49,198 nt of DNA from Streptomyces lushanensis (GCF_001700515.1 NZ_MAUD01000274.1:1-49198), one strand, 5' to 3'. Positions 26,667 through 34,664 are shown, counted from the first letter of the stretch. Notes: a model not told the origin generated them from the letters alone. Made by a program: numbers and translations.

Positions 26667-27614
26667 ATGACCGTGTCCCAGCTCAGGACCGTGACCCGTA
26701 CCCAGGGCAACAACGAGGCGCTGAGGACCGGGGAGGTGACACCACGGGGCTTCCGCTTCGCCTTCGAGGAGGTGCCCGTACTGGTCCACGCCTTCCGGCG
26801 CATGGTCCGCGACCTGGAGTTCGACATCAGCGAGATGGCGCTGACCACCTATCTGGTGGCCAAGGCCCACGGCGTACGGTTCACGGCGCTGCCCGTCTTC
26901 CTCGTACGGGGCTTCCACCACGGCGCGATCCTCCATGATCCCGCGTCGGGCATCCGGAGCCCCAAGGATCTGGAGGGCCGGCGGGTCGGTGTGAACCGCG
27001 GCTACACCGTCACCACCGGCGTCTGGGCGCGGGCGGTCCTGCGCGAGGAGTACGGAGTCGGTCTCGACCGGGTGCGGTGGGTGCTGTCGGGCGACGAGCA
27101 CGTGGCCGCGTACCGGCCTCCGGCGAACGTCGAACCGATGACGGGCCCGCGCTCGCTGGAGGAGCGGCTGACGGACGGCGAACTCGCCGCCACGATCGGT
27201 GTGAACGCCACGTCGTCCCGGCTGTCACCGCTGATCGCCGATCCCGAGGAAGCGGGCTTCGCGGCCCTGCGCGAGCGCGGGTTCTATCCGATCAACCATC
27301 TCGTCGTGGTGCGGGACGACCTGCTCGCCGAACGGCCGGAGCTGGGCGCGGAGATCTTCGACGCCTTCGCCCGTGCGAAACGCCTGTACGTCGGCCGTCT
27401 GCGCGACGGATCGCCGGCGAGCCCCGGCGCGGCCGACCCGATGTACCGGCGCGTCATGGAAGAGACCGGGGCCGATCCGCTGCCGTACGGCATCGAGCCG
27501 AACCGGGCGGTGCTGGAGACGCTCGTACGTCACGCGGTGGACCAGCGGATCCTCGACCGGCCGCCGGTGCTGGAGGAACTCTTCGCCGAAAGCACGCGCG
27601 ATCTGACCGCCTGA
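26667..27614 (+). CDS. Second Pht5-family (4,5-dihydroxyphthalate decarboxylase-like) protein
   Basis: This 315-residue protein without a signal peptide shares the fold and the spaced motifs of the gene at 22629-23621: FDISEMALTTYLVA, FTALPVFLVRGFHHGAI, GIRSPKDLEGRRVGV, then FYPINHLVVVRDDLL and a C-terminal VLEELFAEST. The N-terminal CGDYDRTRAL stretch of its paralogue is replaced by LRTVTRTQGNNEAL, so the two have probably diverged in substrate. It may be a decarboxylase or an intracellular ligand-binding protein of the same fold. The ATG has GGAG upstream. It is divergent from the ADH-ligK-ligJ unit and followed by an RpiB-like gene. Confidence 0.72.
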   Translation: MTVSQLRTVTRTQGNNEALRTGEVTPRGFRFAFEEVPVLVHAFRRMVRDLEFDISEMALTTYLVAKAHGVRFTALPVFLVRGFHHGAILHDPASGIRSPKDLEGRRVGVNRGYTVTTGVWARAVLREEYGVGLDRVRWVLSGDEHVAAYRPPANVEPMTGPRSLEERLTDGELAATIGVNATSSRLSPLIADPEEAGFAALRERGFYPINHLVVVRDDLLAERPELGAEIFDAFARAKRLYVGRLRDGSPASPGAADPMYRRVMEETGADPLPYGIEPNRAVLETLVRHAVDQRILDRPPVLEELFAESTRDLTA

Positions 27615-27690
27615 CGGCCGGTCGCAGACCCGCCGCGGCGGCCGCTCCCGGCATGACCCGCGCCGATCCGACCCGTCCCGGCAGAGCCGT

Positions 27691-27734
27691 CCCCACAGCA
27701 GCCCCGCAGCAGCCCCGCAGCAGCCCCGCAGCAG
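27691..27734 (+). repeat. Four tandem 11-bp units upstream of the isomerase start
   Basis: Four head-to-tail copies of CCCCGCAGCAG (the first with one mismatch) end directly at the AAGGAG ribosome site of the RpiB-like gene. Slippage could change the leader length; an effect on translation is only a possibility. Confidence 0.8.
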
Positions 27735-27746
27735 AAGGAGAGACCC

Positions 27747-28211
27747 ATGCACATCGTCATCGCCGCGGATCACAACGGTGTGGTGCTCAAAGGCCGTCTC
27801 ACAGCTTGGCTGGCGGCACACGGCCATACGGTCGACGACCGCGGCGCCTACGGGGACGCCGAGCAGGTCGTGGACTATCCGCCGCTCTGCGCCGATGTCT
27901 GCTGGCAGGTGACGAACGGGCCGGCCGACCGGGGGATCGTGCTGGGCGGCAGTGGACTGGGCGAGACCATCGTCTGCAACAAGCTTCCCGGGGTACGGGC
28001 CGGGCTCTGCCACGATCTGTGGAGCACCAGGATCTCGCGCGGCAACAACGACTCCAACGTGCTCGTGCTGGCCGCGAAGGTGCTCGCGCCCGAGACGGCG
28101 GAGGAGATCGTGGCCGCGTGGCTGGAGACGCCGTTCAAGGGCGGGATACATCGGCGGCGGCTGGACCAGATCGAGGCGATCGAACGCGGCGGCGGGGCGC
28201 GGGCGTTCTGA
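27747..28211 (+). CDS. RpiB/LacAB-family sugar-phosphate isomerase
   Basis: This 154-residue member of the ribose-5-phosphate isomerase B family has the expected motifs: IAADHNGVVLKG, DYPPLC, GIVLGGSGLGETIVCNK, RAGLCHDLWSTRISRGNNDSNVL and GGIHRRRLDQIEAIE. The active-site loop has Glu (GSGLGE), as in the mycobacterial type, rather than the Cys of E. coli RpiB. Ribose 5-phosphate isomerisation is the generic call. In this aromatic island an isomerase or tautomerase role on a ring-cleavage product is an alternative without direct evidence. AAGGAG lies close upstream. Confidence 0.8.
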   Translation: MHIVIAADHNGVVLKGRLTAWLAAHGHTVDDRGAYGDAEQVVDYPPLCADVCWQVTNGPADRGIVLGGSGLGETIVCNKLPGVRAGLCHDLWSTRISRGNNDSNVLVLAAKVLAPETAEEIVAAWLETPFKGGIHRRRLDQIEAIERGGGARAF

Positions 28212-28223
28212 CACCGCCCGCGC
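28197..28223. terminator. Hairpin overlapping the isomerase stop codon
   Basis: A 9-bp GC stem (28197-28205 and 28215-28223) has a 9-nt loop that contains the TGA stop. It lies between convergent genes. It is moderate in strength and has no T tract. Confidence 0.45.
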
Positions 28224-28286
28224 CCCGCGCCCTCGCGCTCTGAGCGGAGGCGGACCGCGGGGTTCGCAAGCGTACGGCCGGGGACG

Positions 28287-29141
28287 CTACTCCCCCGCCC
28301 CGGCCAGGAATTCCAGCACTCTCGCCGGTGCGCTCGTCTCCGTCTGCTCCGTCACGGGCACGTTCCAGTACTCGGCCAGCGGCAGGCACTCCTGGAGATA
28401 CCGGGCGGCCGACGGCGCGTGCGAGTCGTCCTGTCCCGGCACCACGAGCGCCGGGACGTCGAGTGTCAGCAGGTCCTCGGGCTCGGGGCCCGGCACCGTG
28501 TCACGGTCGAAGAGCAGCCGCGCCATGCCGGTGACCATCACCCGGTACCGCTCCGGGTCCATCCGTACGTACCGCTCGGCGAACGCCTCGTCCCGGCGGA
28601 TGACACCCGCCCACGGGCCCACCCGGGGATCCGCGGTGAATCCCGAGCCGGTGCTCCGCGCCAGTTCCGCCACGCCGGCCGTACCGTACCGCTCGGCATG
28701 GGCCAGGTGCCGCAGAAACCGGTCGTGCTGCTTCATGCGGTACTTCACCCCGCCCGCGGGTGAGTAGAGCACCATGCTGAGCACCCGCTCGGGGCGGGTC
28801 ACCGCGAGCACCGCCGCGGTGGAGCAGCCGACGCAGCCGCCCATCAGATGTGCCCGCTCGAACCCGAGAAGGTCGAGGAGTCCCGCACCCTGCGCCGCGT
28901 AGTCGGCCCAGGAGACCCGTTCCAGCCGGCCTCCGGAGCGGCCGGACTCACGGCGGTCGAAGGTGACGCAGGTGTAGCGCTCGGTGAGCCGGTCCAGCAG
29001 GCGCAGCCGCCGGTAGATCCCGGTCTCGCGCCAGCCTTCGAGCGAGGAGTCGAAGCCCCCGGGTGAGAACATCAGCAGCGGAGGGCCGGAGCCGGCCACC
29101 TCGTAGCGGGTGGAGATCCCGTCGATGACTGCGGTGGGCAT
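28287..29141 (-). CDS. Alpha/beta hydrolase with a probable Cys nucleophile
   Basis: This is a 284-residue alpha/beta hydrolase. The fold is clear: STRYEVAGSGPPLLMFSPGGFD with the oxyanion loop, VTFDRRESGRSGG, then the nucleophile elbow LMGGCVGCSTAAVLAV, and DVPALVVPGQDDSHAPS for the acid strand. The elbow reads G-G-C-V-G, putting Cys where Ser usually is, as in dienelactone hydrolases. No normal C-terminal catalytic His is obvious; His in DDSHAPS may serve. A lactone or ring-cleavage-product hydrolysis would fit the context. It ends the long leftward unit fdx-Rieske-unknown-PanB-hydrolase. Confidence 0.78.
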   Translation of the reverse strand: MPTAVIDGISTRYEVAGSGPPLLMFSPGGFDSSLEGWRETGIYRRLRLLDRLTERYTCVTFDRRESGRSGGRLERVSWADYAAQGAGLLDLLGFERAHLMGGCVGCSTAAVLAVTRPERVLSMVLYSPAGGVKYRMKQHDRFLRHLAHAERYGTAGVAELARSTGSGFTADPRVGPWAGVIRRDEAFAERYVRMDPERYRVMVTGMARLLFDRDTVPGPEPEDLLTLDVPALVVPGQDDSHAPSAARYLQECLPLAEYWNVPVTEQTETSAPARVLEFLAGAGE

Positions 29142-29163
29142 GGGCGCTGTTCCTCTCGTGGTT

Positions 29164-29220
29164 CCCTGTCCTGCCCTGTCCTGTCCTGTCCTGTCCTGCC
29201 CGGTCAGGTCAGGTCAGGTC
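29164..29220. repeat. Pentanucleotide tandem repeats at the panB-like 3' end
   Basis: CCTGT/CCTGC units repeat at 29165-29200, followed by GGTCA units at 29202-29220. The TGA stop of the panB-like gene lies inside the GGTCA repeat. Slippage here would alter the last residue(s) or the spacer to the hydrolase start. Confidence 0.7.
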
Positions 29221-30047
29221 CTGGGCGTGACGGAGATGCCTCCGGCGATCTGCCGCGCGGCCCGGACGTCGCCCGCGTACGCGGTGATCGCGTCGAGCGT
29301 GATCCGGGCGACGTTCGCATAGGTGTCCGGCGGGTCGTCGAGCGACGAGGCGGCGTAGCCGATGGCCGCGTTGACCATGCGCATACGGCCGTCGAGCCAG
29401 GGGCCGCCGCCGAATCCGCCGACGACCGGAATGGAGACCGCCTCGGCGACGGCGGCGCCCACGACCGGGCCCGAGTTGGTGAAGTTGAGCAGGACGGCGC
29501 CCGCCTCCTCCAGCCGCCCGGCCTCGGCGACCAGCGCGTCCTTCATCGCCACCGGCACCTGGTCGGCGGCGGAGGGAATCGCGCTGTACTCGACTCCGTA
29601 ACGCAGAGCGGTCTGCGGTGTGATGCCGAACTGCGCGAACACCGGAATGCCCGCGCGGGTGATGGCCGTGACCGCCTCGGGGAAGTCCGAGGCGCCGTCC
29701 AGCTTGACCATGTCGACGCCGGCCTCCTTGACGAACCGGATCGCCGCGCGGACCGCGCTGTCCGTGCCCTCCTGGAGCGGACCGAACGGGAAGTCCACGC
29801 TGACGAGCGCGCGGCGCACCCCGAGGCGCACCGCCCTGGTGACCACGAGCATCTGCTCCATGGTGACCTCGAAGGGATTGGAGTGCCCCCACAGATTGAC
29901 CCCGACCGTGTCACCGACCGAGACGAGGTCGACACCGGCCCGGTCCACGATCCGTGCCATCTGGTGGTCCCAGGCCACCACACCGACGATCTTGCGGCCT
30001 TCCTCCTTCATCCGCTGGAGCGAGCGCGGACTGATCTTGTCGGTCAT
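29214..30047 (-). CDS. Ketopantoate hydroxymethyltransferase-like (PanB family) protein
   Basis: This 277-residue TIM-barrel protein is of the PanB / phosphoenolpyruvate-mutase group. The PanB marks are the metal loop LVSVGDTVGVNLWGH (Asp in VGD), ALVSVDFPFG, MVKLDGAS, PVFAQFGITPQ and the late VVGGFGGGPWLDG. PanB uses 5,10-methylene-THF and 2-oxoisovalerate in pantothenate synthesis, but this copy is diverged and sits among aromatic-catabolism genes, so an aldol or C1-transfer role on another 2-oxo acid is likely. If the Rieske enzyme is an O-demethylase, a link to formaldehyde or THF chemistry would be possible but is only inferred. Confidence 0.72.
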   Translation of the reverse strand: MTDKISPRSLQRMKEEGRKIVGVVAWDHQMARIVDRAGVDLVSVGDTVGVNLWGHSNPFEVTMEQMLVVTRAVRLGVRRALVSVDFPFGPLQEGTDSAVRAAIRFVKEAGVDMVKLDGASDFPEAVTAITRAGIPVFAQFGITPQTALRYGVEYSAIPSAADQVPVAMKDALVAEAGRLEEAGAVLLNFTNSGPVVGAAVAEAVSIPVVGGFGGGPWLDGRMRMVNAAIGYAASSLDDPPDTYANVARITLDAITAYAGDVRAARQIAGGISVTPRT

Positions 30048-30133
30048 GATGCCTTCGTCTTCCCGGTCGTCGTCGGACGGATGAAACGCGCGCGGATGGA
30101 AAAGGACCCGGCCCGGACACGAGCGGACAGGCC

Positions 30134-30661
30134 CTAGACCCGGAGCGCCGTGAGCAGTTCGAACACATCGCTCTCGTCCGCGGACAGCAGCAGCACCCGG
30201 GCGTACGGACGCAGCGCGGCGACGGCGTCGCCAGCCTCGAAGCCGTCGCCGAGCACCACCCCCGCGGTCGTGATGCCCTTCCTCCCGCAGAGCCGGCCGA
30301 TCGCGGCCGCGGCGGCCCGGCCCCCGTCCTCGGTGGCGAGGACGACCACCACATCGGTGTCCGTCAGCACCTCGTCGAGCCGTACGGACGGACCGTCAAG
30401 TTCCCGCAGCGGCAGTTCGCCACCGGGACCCGCACCGCCGGGATCCGCACCGCCGGGGCCGCGTCCGCTCCGGTTCGCGTAGAAGCGCGCGTGCCGCCAG
30501 CCGCGGCCCGCCAGGCGGTTCGCGACCCCTTCGGCCCGCTCGTCCAGGGCGATCACCCGCGCGGCCCTGGCCGGCGCGATGGGCGCGCGGATCCGGAACC
30601 GGGACTCGCCCGGCGCGGTCGCCCGCGCGCATTCGCTGAGATGTGCCGACGGCGCCGTCAT
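30134..30661 (-). CDS. Unknown Rossmann-like protein between Rieske and PanB-like genes
   Basis: This 175-residue protein is not one I recognise. Its ATG is 1 nt after the Rieske stop, so it belongs to that operon. It has an N-terminal strand-turn (ARVIALDERAEGVANRLAG), a Gly/Pro-rich low-complexity linker at about 70-85, and a regular alpha/beta C-half: LTDTDVVVVLATEDGGRAAAAAIG, ITTAGVVLGD and ARVLLLSADESDVFELL. The TDVVVVLATEDGGRAAAAAIG stretch resembles nucleotide-binding loops of tubulin/FtsZ-like or Rossmann proteins. No catalytic residues, signal or membrane segment were seen. Confidence 0.65.
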   Translation of the reverse strand: MTAPSAHLSECARATAPGESRFRIRAPIAPARAARVIALDERAEGVANRLAGRGWRHARFYANRSGRGPGGADPGGAGPGGELPLRELDGPSVRLDEVLTDTDVVVVLATEDGGRAAAAAIGRLCGRKGITTAGVVLGDGFEAGDAVAALRPYARVLLLSADESDVFELLTALRV

Positions 30662-30662
30662 G

Positions 30663-31949
30663 TCAGACCGACGACTGCGGAACGCCGGGAGCCGACTTGA
30701 CCGCGTCACGGCAGGAGTCGAGGAAGGACTCGGCCTGCGGCAGCACCACGGCCGCCGAACGCACCCTGTGATGTGCGGGATCCACTCCGGGCGGTGTCAC
30801 ACCCTGGTCCCGCAGCGCTATCGCGGCCTTGCGCAGCTTCTGCCGGGCCTTGATGATCCCGCTGTCGGCCGGGACCAGACGCTCCCTGGTCCGGTCCACG
30901 ATCGGTCCCATGCTCTCCTGGAGCGAGGCGTCCTGCATGGCGATACCCGCGACGCCCGAGTAGGTGTCACCGCGCTTCTGTGCCTCGCGGTCGATCAGAT
31001 AGTCGTTGTCCATATTGGCCTCGGGCCGGTAGGTGCCCGGGATGTTCTTGCTGTGCACACCGTGTCCGTCGATCATGGCCTGGCGCTCGGTGTCGCTGAG
31101 CGGGCGGACCGGGTGGTAGTCGAACGAGTAGGTCCAGCAGTTCTCGTCGTCGACCGGTACCCAGAAGTGGCCGTGGATCGGATGGTCGCCGCGCGGCGGC
31201 ACCATGGTGAAGTTGGGCATCACCCACGGTGTGATGCGCCAGTAGTAGGTGCCCTCCTCGGCATTGCGCCGGGCGCCCACGAAGAGACCGCCGTCGCTGT
31301 CGGCGACCTCGAAGAACGGCTTGGTGTCGTTCATGTTGTACTCGTTGCCCTTGGCGCCCCGGAACAGCGGATCGGTCTTCAGTCCGCCGGAGTGCAGGAA
31401 CGTGACATGACTGGAGTCGATACCCCCCTCGAACGCCTGGAGCCAATTGCACTGCTGCCAGCGCTTGGAGGTGTACGTCTGCTCCGGCGGCACCTGGGCG
31501 AACTCGAACTCGGGCAGCGCGGGCCGGGTGGCCGCGTCCCCCATATGGGTCCACAGCACATCGCCCACCTTCACCAGCGGATACGACGTGAGCTGCACGT
31601 TCCGGCAGAAGCTGCTGTTGTCGGCCTCGGAGGGCACCTCGACACACTGCCCCGTGACGTCGTACTTCCAGCCGTGGTACGGGCAGCGCAGCCCGGATCC
31701 CTCGTTGCGGCCGAACCACAGCGAGGCACCCCGGTGCGCGCAGAACTCGTCGACCAGCCCGTACCGTCCCTCGCTGTCCCGGAAGGCGACCATGCGCTCC
31801 GAGAGCAGCTTGACGCGCACGGGCGGGGAGTCGTTCTCCGGCAGTTCCTCGGCCAGCAGCGCCGGGATCCAGTACTGCCGGAACAGCTCCCCCATGGGTG
31901 TCCCGGGACCGGTCTGCGTGAGGAGCTCGTTGATGTCTTGTCTTAGCAC
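30663..31949 (-). CDS. Rieske non-heme iron oxygenase alpha subunit (phthalate 4,5-dioxygenase type)
   Basis: This 428-residue terminal oxygenase hydroxylates or demethylates an aromatic acid using electrons from the ferredoxin. The Rieske centre is C70, H72, C89, H92 (CAHRG...CPYHGW). The mononuclear iron site has H181 and H186 in GIDSSHVTFLH, with bridging D178. The sequence around PMGELFRQYWIPALLAEEL resembles phthalate dioxygenase and O-demethylase oxygenases of the LigXa kind. The start is GTG at 31949 with AAAGGGAAA upstream. It follows the ferredoxin by about 110 nt. Which ring it attacks is not determined. Confidence 0.9.
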   Translation of the reverse strand: MLRQDINELLTQTGPGTPMGELFRQYWIPALLAEELPENDSPPVRVKLLSERMVAFRDSEGRYGLVDEFCAHRGASLWFGRNEGSGLRCPYHGWKYDVTGQCVEVPSEADNSSFCRNVQLTSYPLVKVGDVLWTHMGDAATRPALPEFEFAQVPPEQTYTSKRWQQCNWLQAFEGGIDSSHVTFLHSGGLKTDPLFRGAKGNEYNMNDTKPFFEVADSDGGLFVGARRNAEEGTYYWRITPWVMPNFTMVPPRGDHPIHGHFWVPVDDENCWTYSFDYHPVRPLSDTERQAMIDGHGVHSKNIPGTYRPEANMDNDYLIDREAQKRGDTYSGVAGIAMQDASLQESMGPIVDRTRERLVPADSGIIKARQKLRKAAIALRDQGVTPPGVDPAHHRVRSAAVVLPQAESFLDSCRDAVKSAPGVPQSSV

Positions 31950-32058
31950 AGCCGTTTCCCTTTCAGGTACTGAACCGCACCGCGATGGCCTCGGTGGGGT
32001 GCGACCGCCGGCACGGCGGCTCGGGCGCGGTGTGCGGCACGGACGCGCGAAAGCGCCG

Positions 32059-32382
32059 TCAGGGCTGCACGGGAGGTATGTCGACGGTCAGCCCGTCCAG
32101 TTCCGGTGTGACCCGGATCTGACAGGAGAGGCGGCTGGTGCTCCTGCGGTCGGACACGCCCATGTCGAGCAGGTCGTCCTCCATCTCGCCCGGAGGGCCG
32201 ACCAGCGGCGCGAACTCCTCCCGCACCCAGACGTGGCAGGTGGCACAGGAGCAGTTGCCCCCGCACTCCGCCACGATCCCCGGGACGCCGTTCCTGACCG
32301 CGGCGGCCATCACCGAATCACCGGCCGTCGCGTCGACGGTGTGTTCGGAACCGGCGCTGCCGACGAAGGTCACCTTGGGCAA
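32059..32382 (-). CDS. [2Fe-2S] ferredoxin (putidaredoxin/adrenodoxin type)
   Basis: This 107-residue ferredoxin shuttles electrons from the FAD reductase to the Rieske oxygenase. The cluster ligands are C40, C46, C49 and C87 (CGGNCSCATCH and LSCQ), with an extra Cys at 44. The start is taken as TTG at 32382, preceded by GAGAGGAAG. The upstream in-frame ATG at 32460 lies inside the operator and promoter, so it cannot be the start. It is the first gene of the leftward unit. Confidence 0.88.
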   Translation of the reverse strand: MPKVTFVGSAGSEHTVDATAGDSVMAAAVRNGVPGIVAECGGNCSCATCHVWVREEFAPLVGPPGEMEDDLLDMGVSDRRSTSRLSCQIRVTPELDGLTVDIPPVQP

Positions 32383-32447
32383 GGTCCACTTCCTCTCAAG
32401 GCTGGTCTCTACCGAAGCGACGGACGCGGCATCAAGCCATCCCGCCC

Positions 32448-32484
32448 TTGGTCCGACCATTAGACCAGATCACTGACCGGTGAA
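32448..32484 (-). promoter_or_regulatory. Promoter with operator for the ferredoxin-Rieske unit
   Basis: On the reverse strand there is a -35 TTCACC (32484-32479), a 17-bp spacer and a -10 AATGGT (32461-32456). The operator ATGGTCGGACCAA (32460-32448) shares its left half with the -10 box, so binding would block transcription. This is the same layout as at the first and third bicupin genes. Confidence 0.68.
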
Positions 32485-32542
32485 CAAGCAAGTGAACGAG
32501 AAGGTGGCGTGACCACCGGGGGGCGTGGTCACAATCGGGGCC

Positions 32543-33289
32543 ATGCACACCCTGATCCTGCTCCGCCACGGCGAGAGCGAGTGGAACTCCAGAAACCTCT
32601 TCACCGGCTGGGTCGATGTGGATCTGACGTCACACGGCGAGGAACAGGCGCGCGAGGCCGGCCGGTCGCTGCGTACGGCCGGACTGCTCCCGGACGTGGC
32701 GCACACCTCCGTACTACGGCGTTCGGTGCGCACCTGCACACTCGCGCTGGCGGCGCTCGGCCGCCCGCGGGTGCCGCTCACCCACGACTGGCGGCTCAAC
32801 GAACGGCACTACGGCGCCCTTCAGGGCAGGGACAAGAGCGAGGTGCTGCGGGAGTACGGCGCGGAACGCTTCCGGCTCTGGCGCAGGTCGTACGATCTGG
32901 CCCCGCCGCCGCTCCCGCCCGGCGGGGAGAACGCGGGGCCTGCGCCGCGGACCGAGTCCCTCGCCGATGTCAGCGCCCGGCTGCTGCCCCACTGGCACGA
33001 GGCGATCGCCCTCGACCTGCGCGCCGGGCGGACCGTTCTGGTCGTGGCGCACAGCAACTCGCTCCGCGCGCTGGCCGCCCATCTCGACGGGCTGGACCAC
33101 GACGAACTGATGGAACTCAACATCCCCACGGGCATTCCCCTGCACTACACGCTCGACGAGCACCTGGCGCCCGTCGTGCGCGGAGGCCGCTATCTCGATC
33201 CGGACGCCGCGGCCGAGGCCGCCCGTGCGGTGGCGCGGGAAGGCCGGCGGGACACACGGACGGCCGGACGGACCGGGACAGGGCCCTGA
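32543..33289 (+). CDS. gpmA: 2,3-bisphosphoglycerate-dependent phosphoglycerate mutase
   Basis: This 248-residue dPGM has the phosphohistidine motif LLRHGESEWN (H9), GRWL-type segments (FTGWVDVDLT, LNERHYGALQG) and the second His in VVAHSNSLRAL, where the usual G is S. It interconverts 2- and 3-phosphoglycerate. Its place in a catabolic island, divergent from the ferredoxin and ahead of a bicupin, suggests recruitment to feed lower metabolism or to another phosphoryl reaction. The ATG at 32543 gives the family start; a GTG 18 nt upstream is possible. Confidence 0.85.
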   Translation: MHTLILLRHGESEWNSRNLFTGWVDVDLTSHGEEQAREAGRSLRTAGLLPDVAHTSVLRRSVRTCTLALAALGRPRVPLTHDWRLNERHYGALQGRDKSEVLREYGAERFRLWRRSYDLAPPPLPPGGENAGPAPRTESLADVSARLLPHWHEAIALDLRAGRTVLVVAHSNSLRALAAHLDGLDHDELMELNIPTGIPLHYTLDEHLAPVVRGGRYLDPDAAAEAARAVAREGRRDTRTAGRTGTGP

Positions 33290-33316
33290 CCTGCGCGCTC
33301 GGATCCGCCCGGGTCG

Positions 33317-33353
33317 TTGACACGAAAAAACCGTGGACTTATGGTTCTACCAA
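33317..33353 (+). promoter_or_regulatory. Promoter with operator for bicupin 1
   Basis: A perfect -35 TTGACA (33317-33322), a 17-bp spacer and -10 TATGGT (33340-33345) are present. The palindrome ATGGTTCTACCAA (33341-33353) overlaps the -10 box by one half-site. This is the clearest promoter in the island and implies repression by occlusion. The bicupin ATG is about 126 nt downstream of the operator. Confidence 0.78.
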
Positions 33354-33478
33354 TCCAGATACGGTTCCACCGGCCCGCCTTCCCGGCTCCCGCGACACGG
33401 CCGGTCGGGACCTCTGCCGCCACCTCCGTGGCACACAGAGCCGACGTGGCACACAAGCCGACAGGAAAGGCCGTGGTA

Positions 33479-34612
33479 ATGGCCAAGGACGCGATCGTCG
33501 ACGACAAGCTGGCGGCGAAGTTCGCCACCGAGAAGGACTCCCCGTACACGCGCTGGGTCGCCGCGGAGGGACTGGACATCATCTCCGCCCACTATGTGCC
33601 CGATCTGCGTACGGTCGAGCTGAGGCCGTGGGAGCGGCGCGGCGGCCGAGGTGTGTTCATCAACCACGAGGCGACCCGTACGTCGAACGACTGCTATGTC
33701 TGCGAGATCCCCGCGGGCGGTGAACTGGCACCGCAGCGGCAGCTCTTCGAGGAGATGATCCTCGTCCTGGACGGACAGGGCTCGACCAAGGTGTGGAACG
33801 ACGCCGGGGCGGAGGTCACCTTCGAGTGGCAGGCGGGATCGATCTTCGCCGTCCCGCTCAACGCCCATCACCAGCACTTCAACGGTTCCGGGCTGAAGAC
33901 CGCGCGCTTCGTCTCCTCGACGAACATGCCTCCGGTCATCAATCTCTACGACGACGTGGACTTCGTCTTCCACACACCCCACGACTTCCCGGACCGCTTC
34001 AACGGCGAGCCGGACTACTTCTCCCCCAGGGGCGAGCAGAAGGGGCTCCTGCTGGACACCAACTTCGTCGCCGACGCGGTCAATCTTCCGCTGATCGAGG
34101 CGAAGGAGCGCGGCGCGGGAGGCGGCCACATCCGCTTCGCGATGGCCAAGGGTTCGATGAACAGCCATATCTCGCAGTTCCCGACGGCCACCTACAAGAA
34201 GGGGCACCGGCATGGTCCCGGCGCCCATGTGATCATTCTGTCGGGCGAGGGCTACAGCCTGATGTGGCCGGAGGGCGAGGAGCCGCAGCGCTACGAGTGG
34301 GGTCCCGGCTCGTTGATCGTGCCTCCGAACATGTGGTTCCACCAGCACTTCAACACCGGCGCCGAGCCGGGCCGCTATCTCGCCTTCAAGCACGAGGTGG
34401 TCTCCATGCGCAACGCGCAGGGCGTGCCGAAGGCCTGGATCAGCCGGCGCATCGGCGGCGACCAGATCGACTACGCCGACGAGTCGCCGCTGGTGCGCGA
34501 GACCTTCCGGGAGGCGCTGGCCAAGCACGGCATGGAGCCGCGGATGGACGAGGTGTACGCGGCCGAGCTGCCCACGCTCGCGCCCGGGCCGCAGGACCCG
34601 GTCACCGGCTGA
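33479..34612 (+). CDS. Bicupin 1, putative ring-cleavage or related dioxygenase
   Basis: This is a 377-residue cytoplasmic protein of two cupin domains, like gentisate, salicylate and hydroxynaphthoate dioxygenases. The N-terminal cupin has lost the HxH ligands (LAPQRQLFEEMILVLDGQG), keeping only the late HHQHFN. The C-terminal cupin has HRHGPGAHVIILSG and WFHQHFN, giving a three- or four-His metal site, likely iron. AGGAAAGG precedes the ATG; a much longer upstream frame is promoter. With LigJ and LigK in the island but no LigAB-type dioxygenase, ring cleavage is a reasonable inference. It has its own operator-controlled promoter. Confidence 0.78.
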   Translation: MAKDAIVDDKLAAKFATEKDSPYTRWVAAEGLDIISAHYVPDLRTVELRPWERRGGRGVFINHEATRTSNDCYVCEIPAGGELAPQRQLFEEMILVLDGQGSTKVWNDAGAEVTFEWQAGSIFAVPLNAHHQHFNGSGLKTARFVSSTNMPPVINLYDDVDFVFHTPHDFPDRFNGEPDYFSPRGEQKGLLLDTNFVADAVNLPLIEAKERGAGGGHIRFAMAKGSMNSHISQFPTATYKKGHRHGPGAHVIILSGEGYSLMWPEGEEPQRYEWGPGSLIVPPNMWFHQHFNTGAEPGRYLAFKHEVVSMRNAQGVPKAWISRRIGGDQIDYADESPLVRETFREALAKHGMEPRMDEVYAAELPTLAPGPQDPVTG

Positions 34613-34627
34613 CAGGCCTTCACCACG

Positions 34628-34664
34628 CGTGCGGCCCGTGTCCCTCACGGGCACCGGCCGCACG
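34628..34664 (+). terminator. Bulged hairpin after bicupin 1
   Basis: An outer stem CGTGCGG/CCGCACG and an inner stem CCCGTG/CACGGG form one bulged hairpin 16 nt after the stop. It may give partial termination before the EutA-like gene. Confidence 0.4.

Noticed and set aside
29164..29220. CRISPR array
   Set aside because: The units are 5 bp, directly joined, without spacers and overlap a stop codon, so it is a simple tandem repeat.
32383..32460. Longer ferredoxin starting at ATG 32460
   Set aside because: That start lies in the -10 box and operator. The TTG at 32382 has the ribosome site and gives the family N-terminus.
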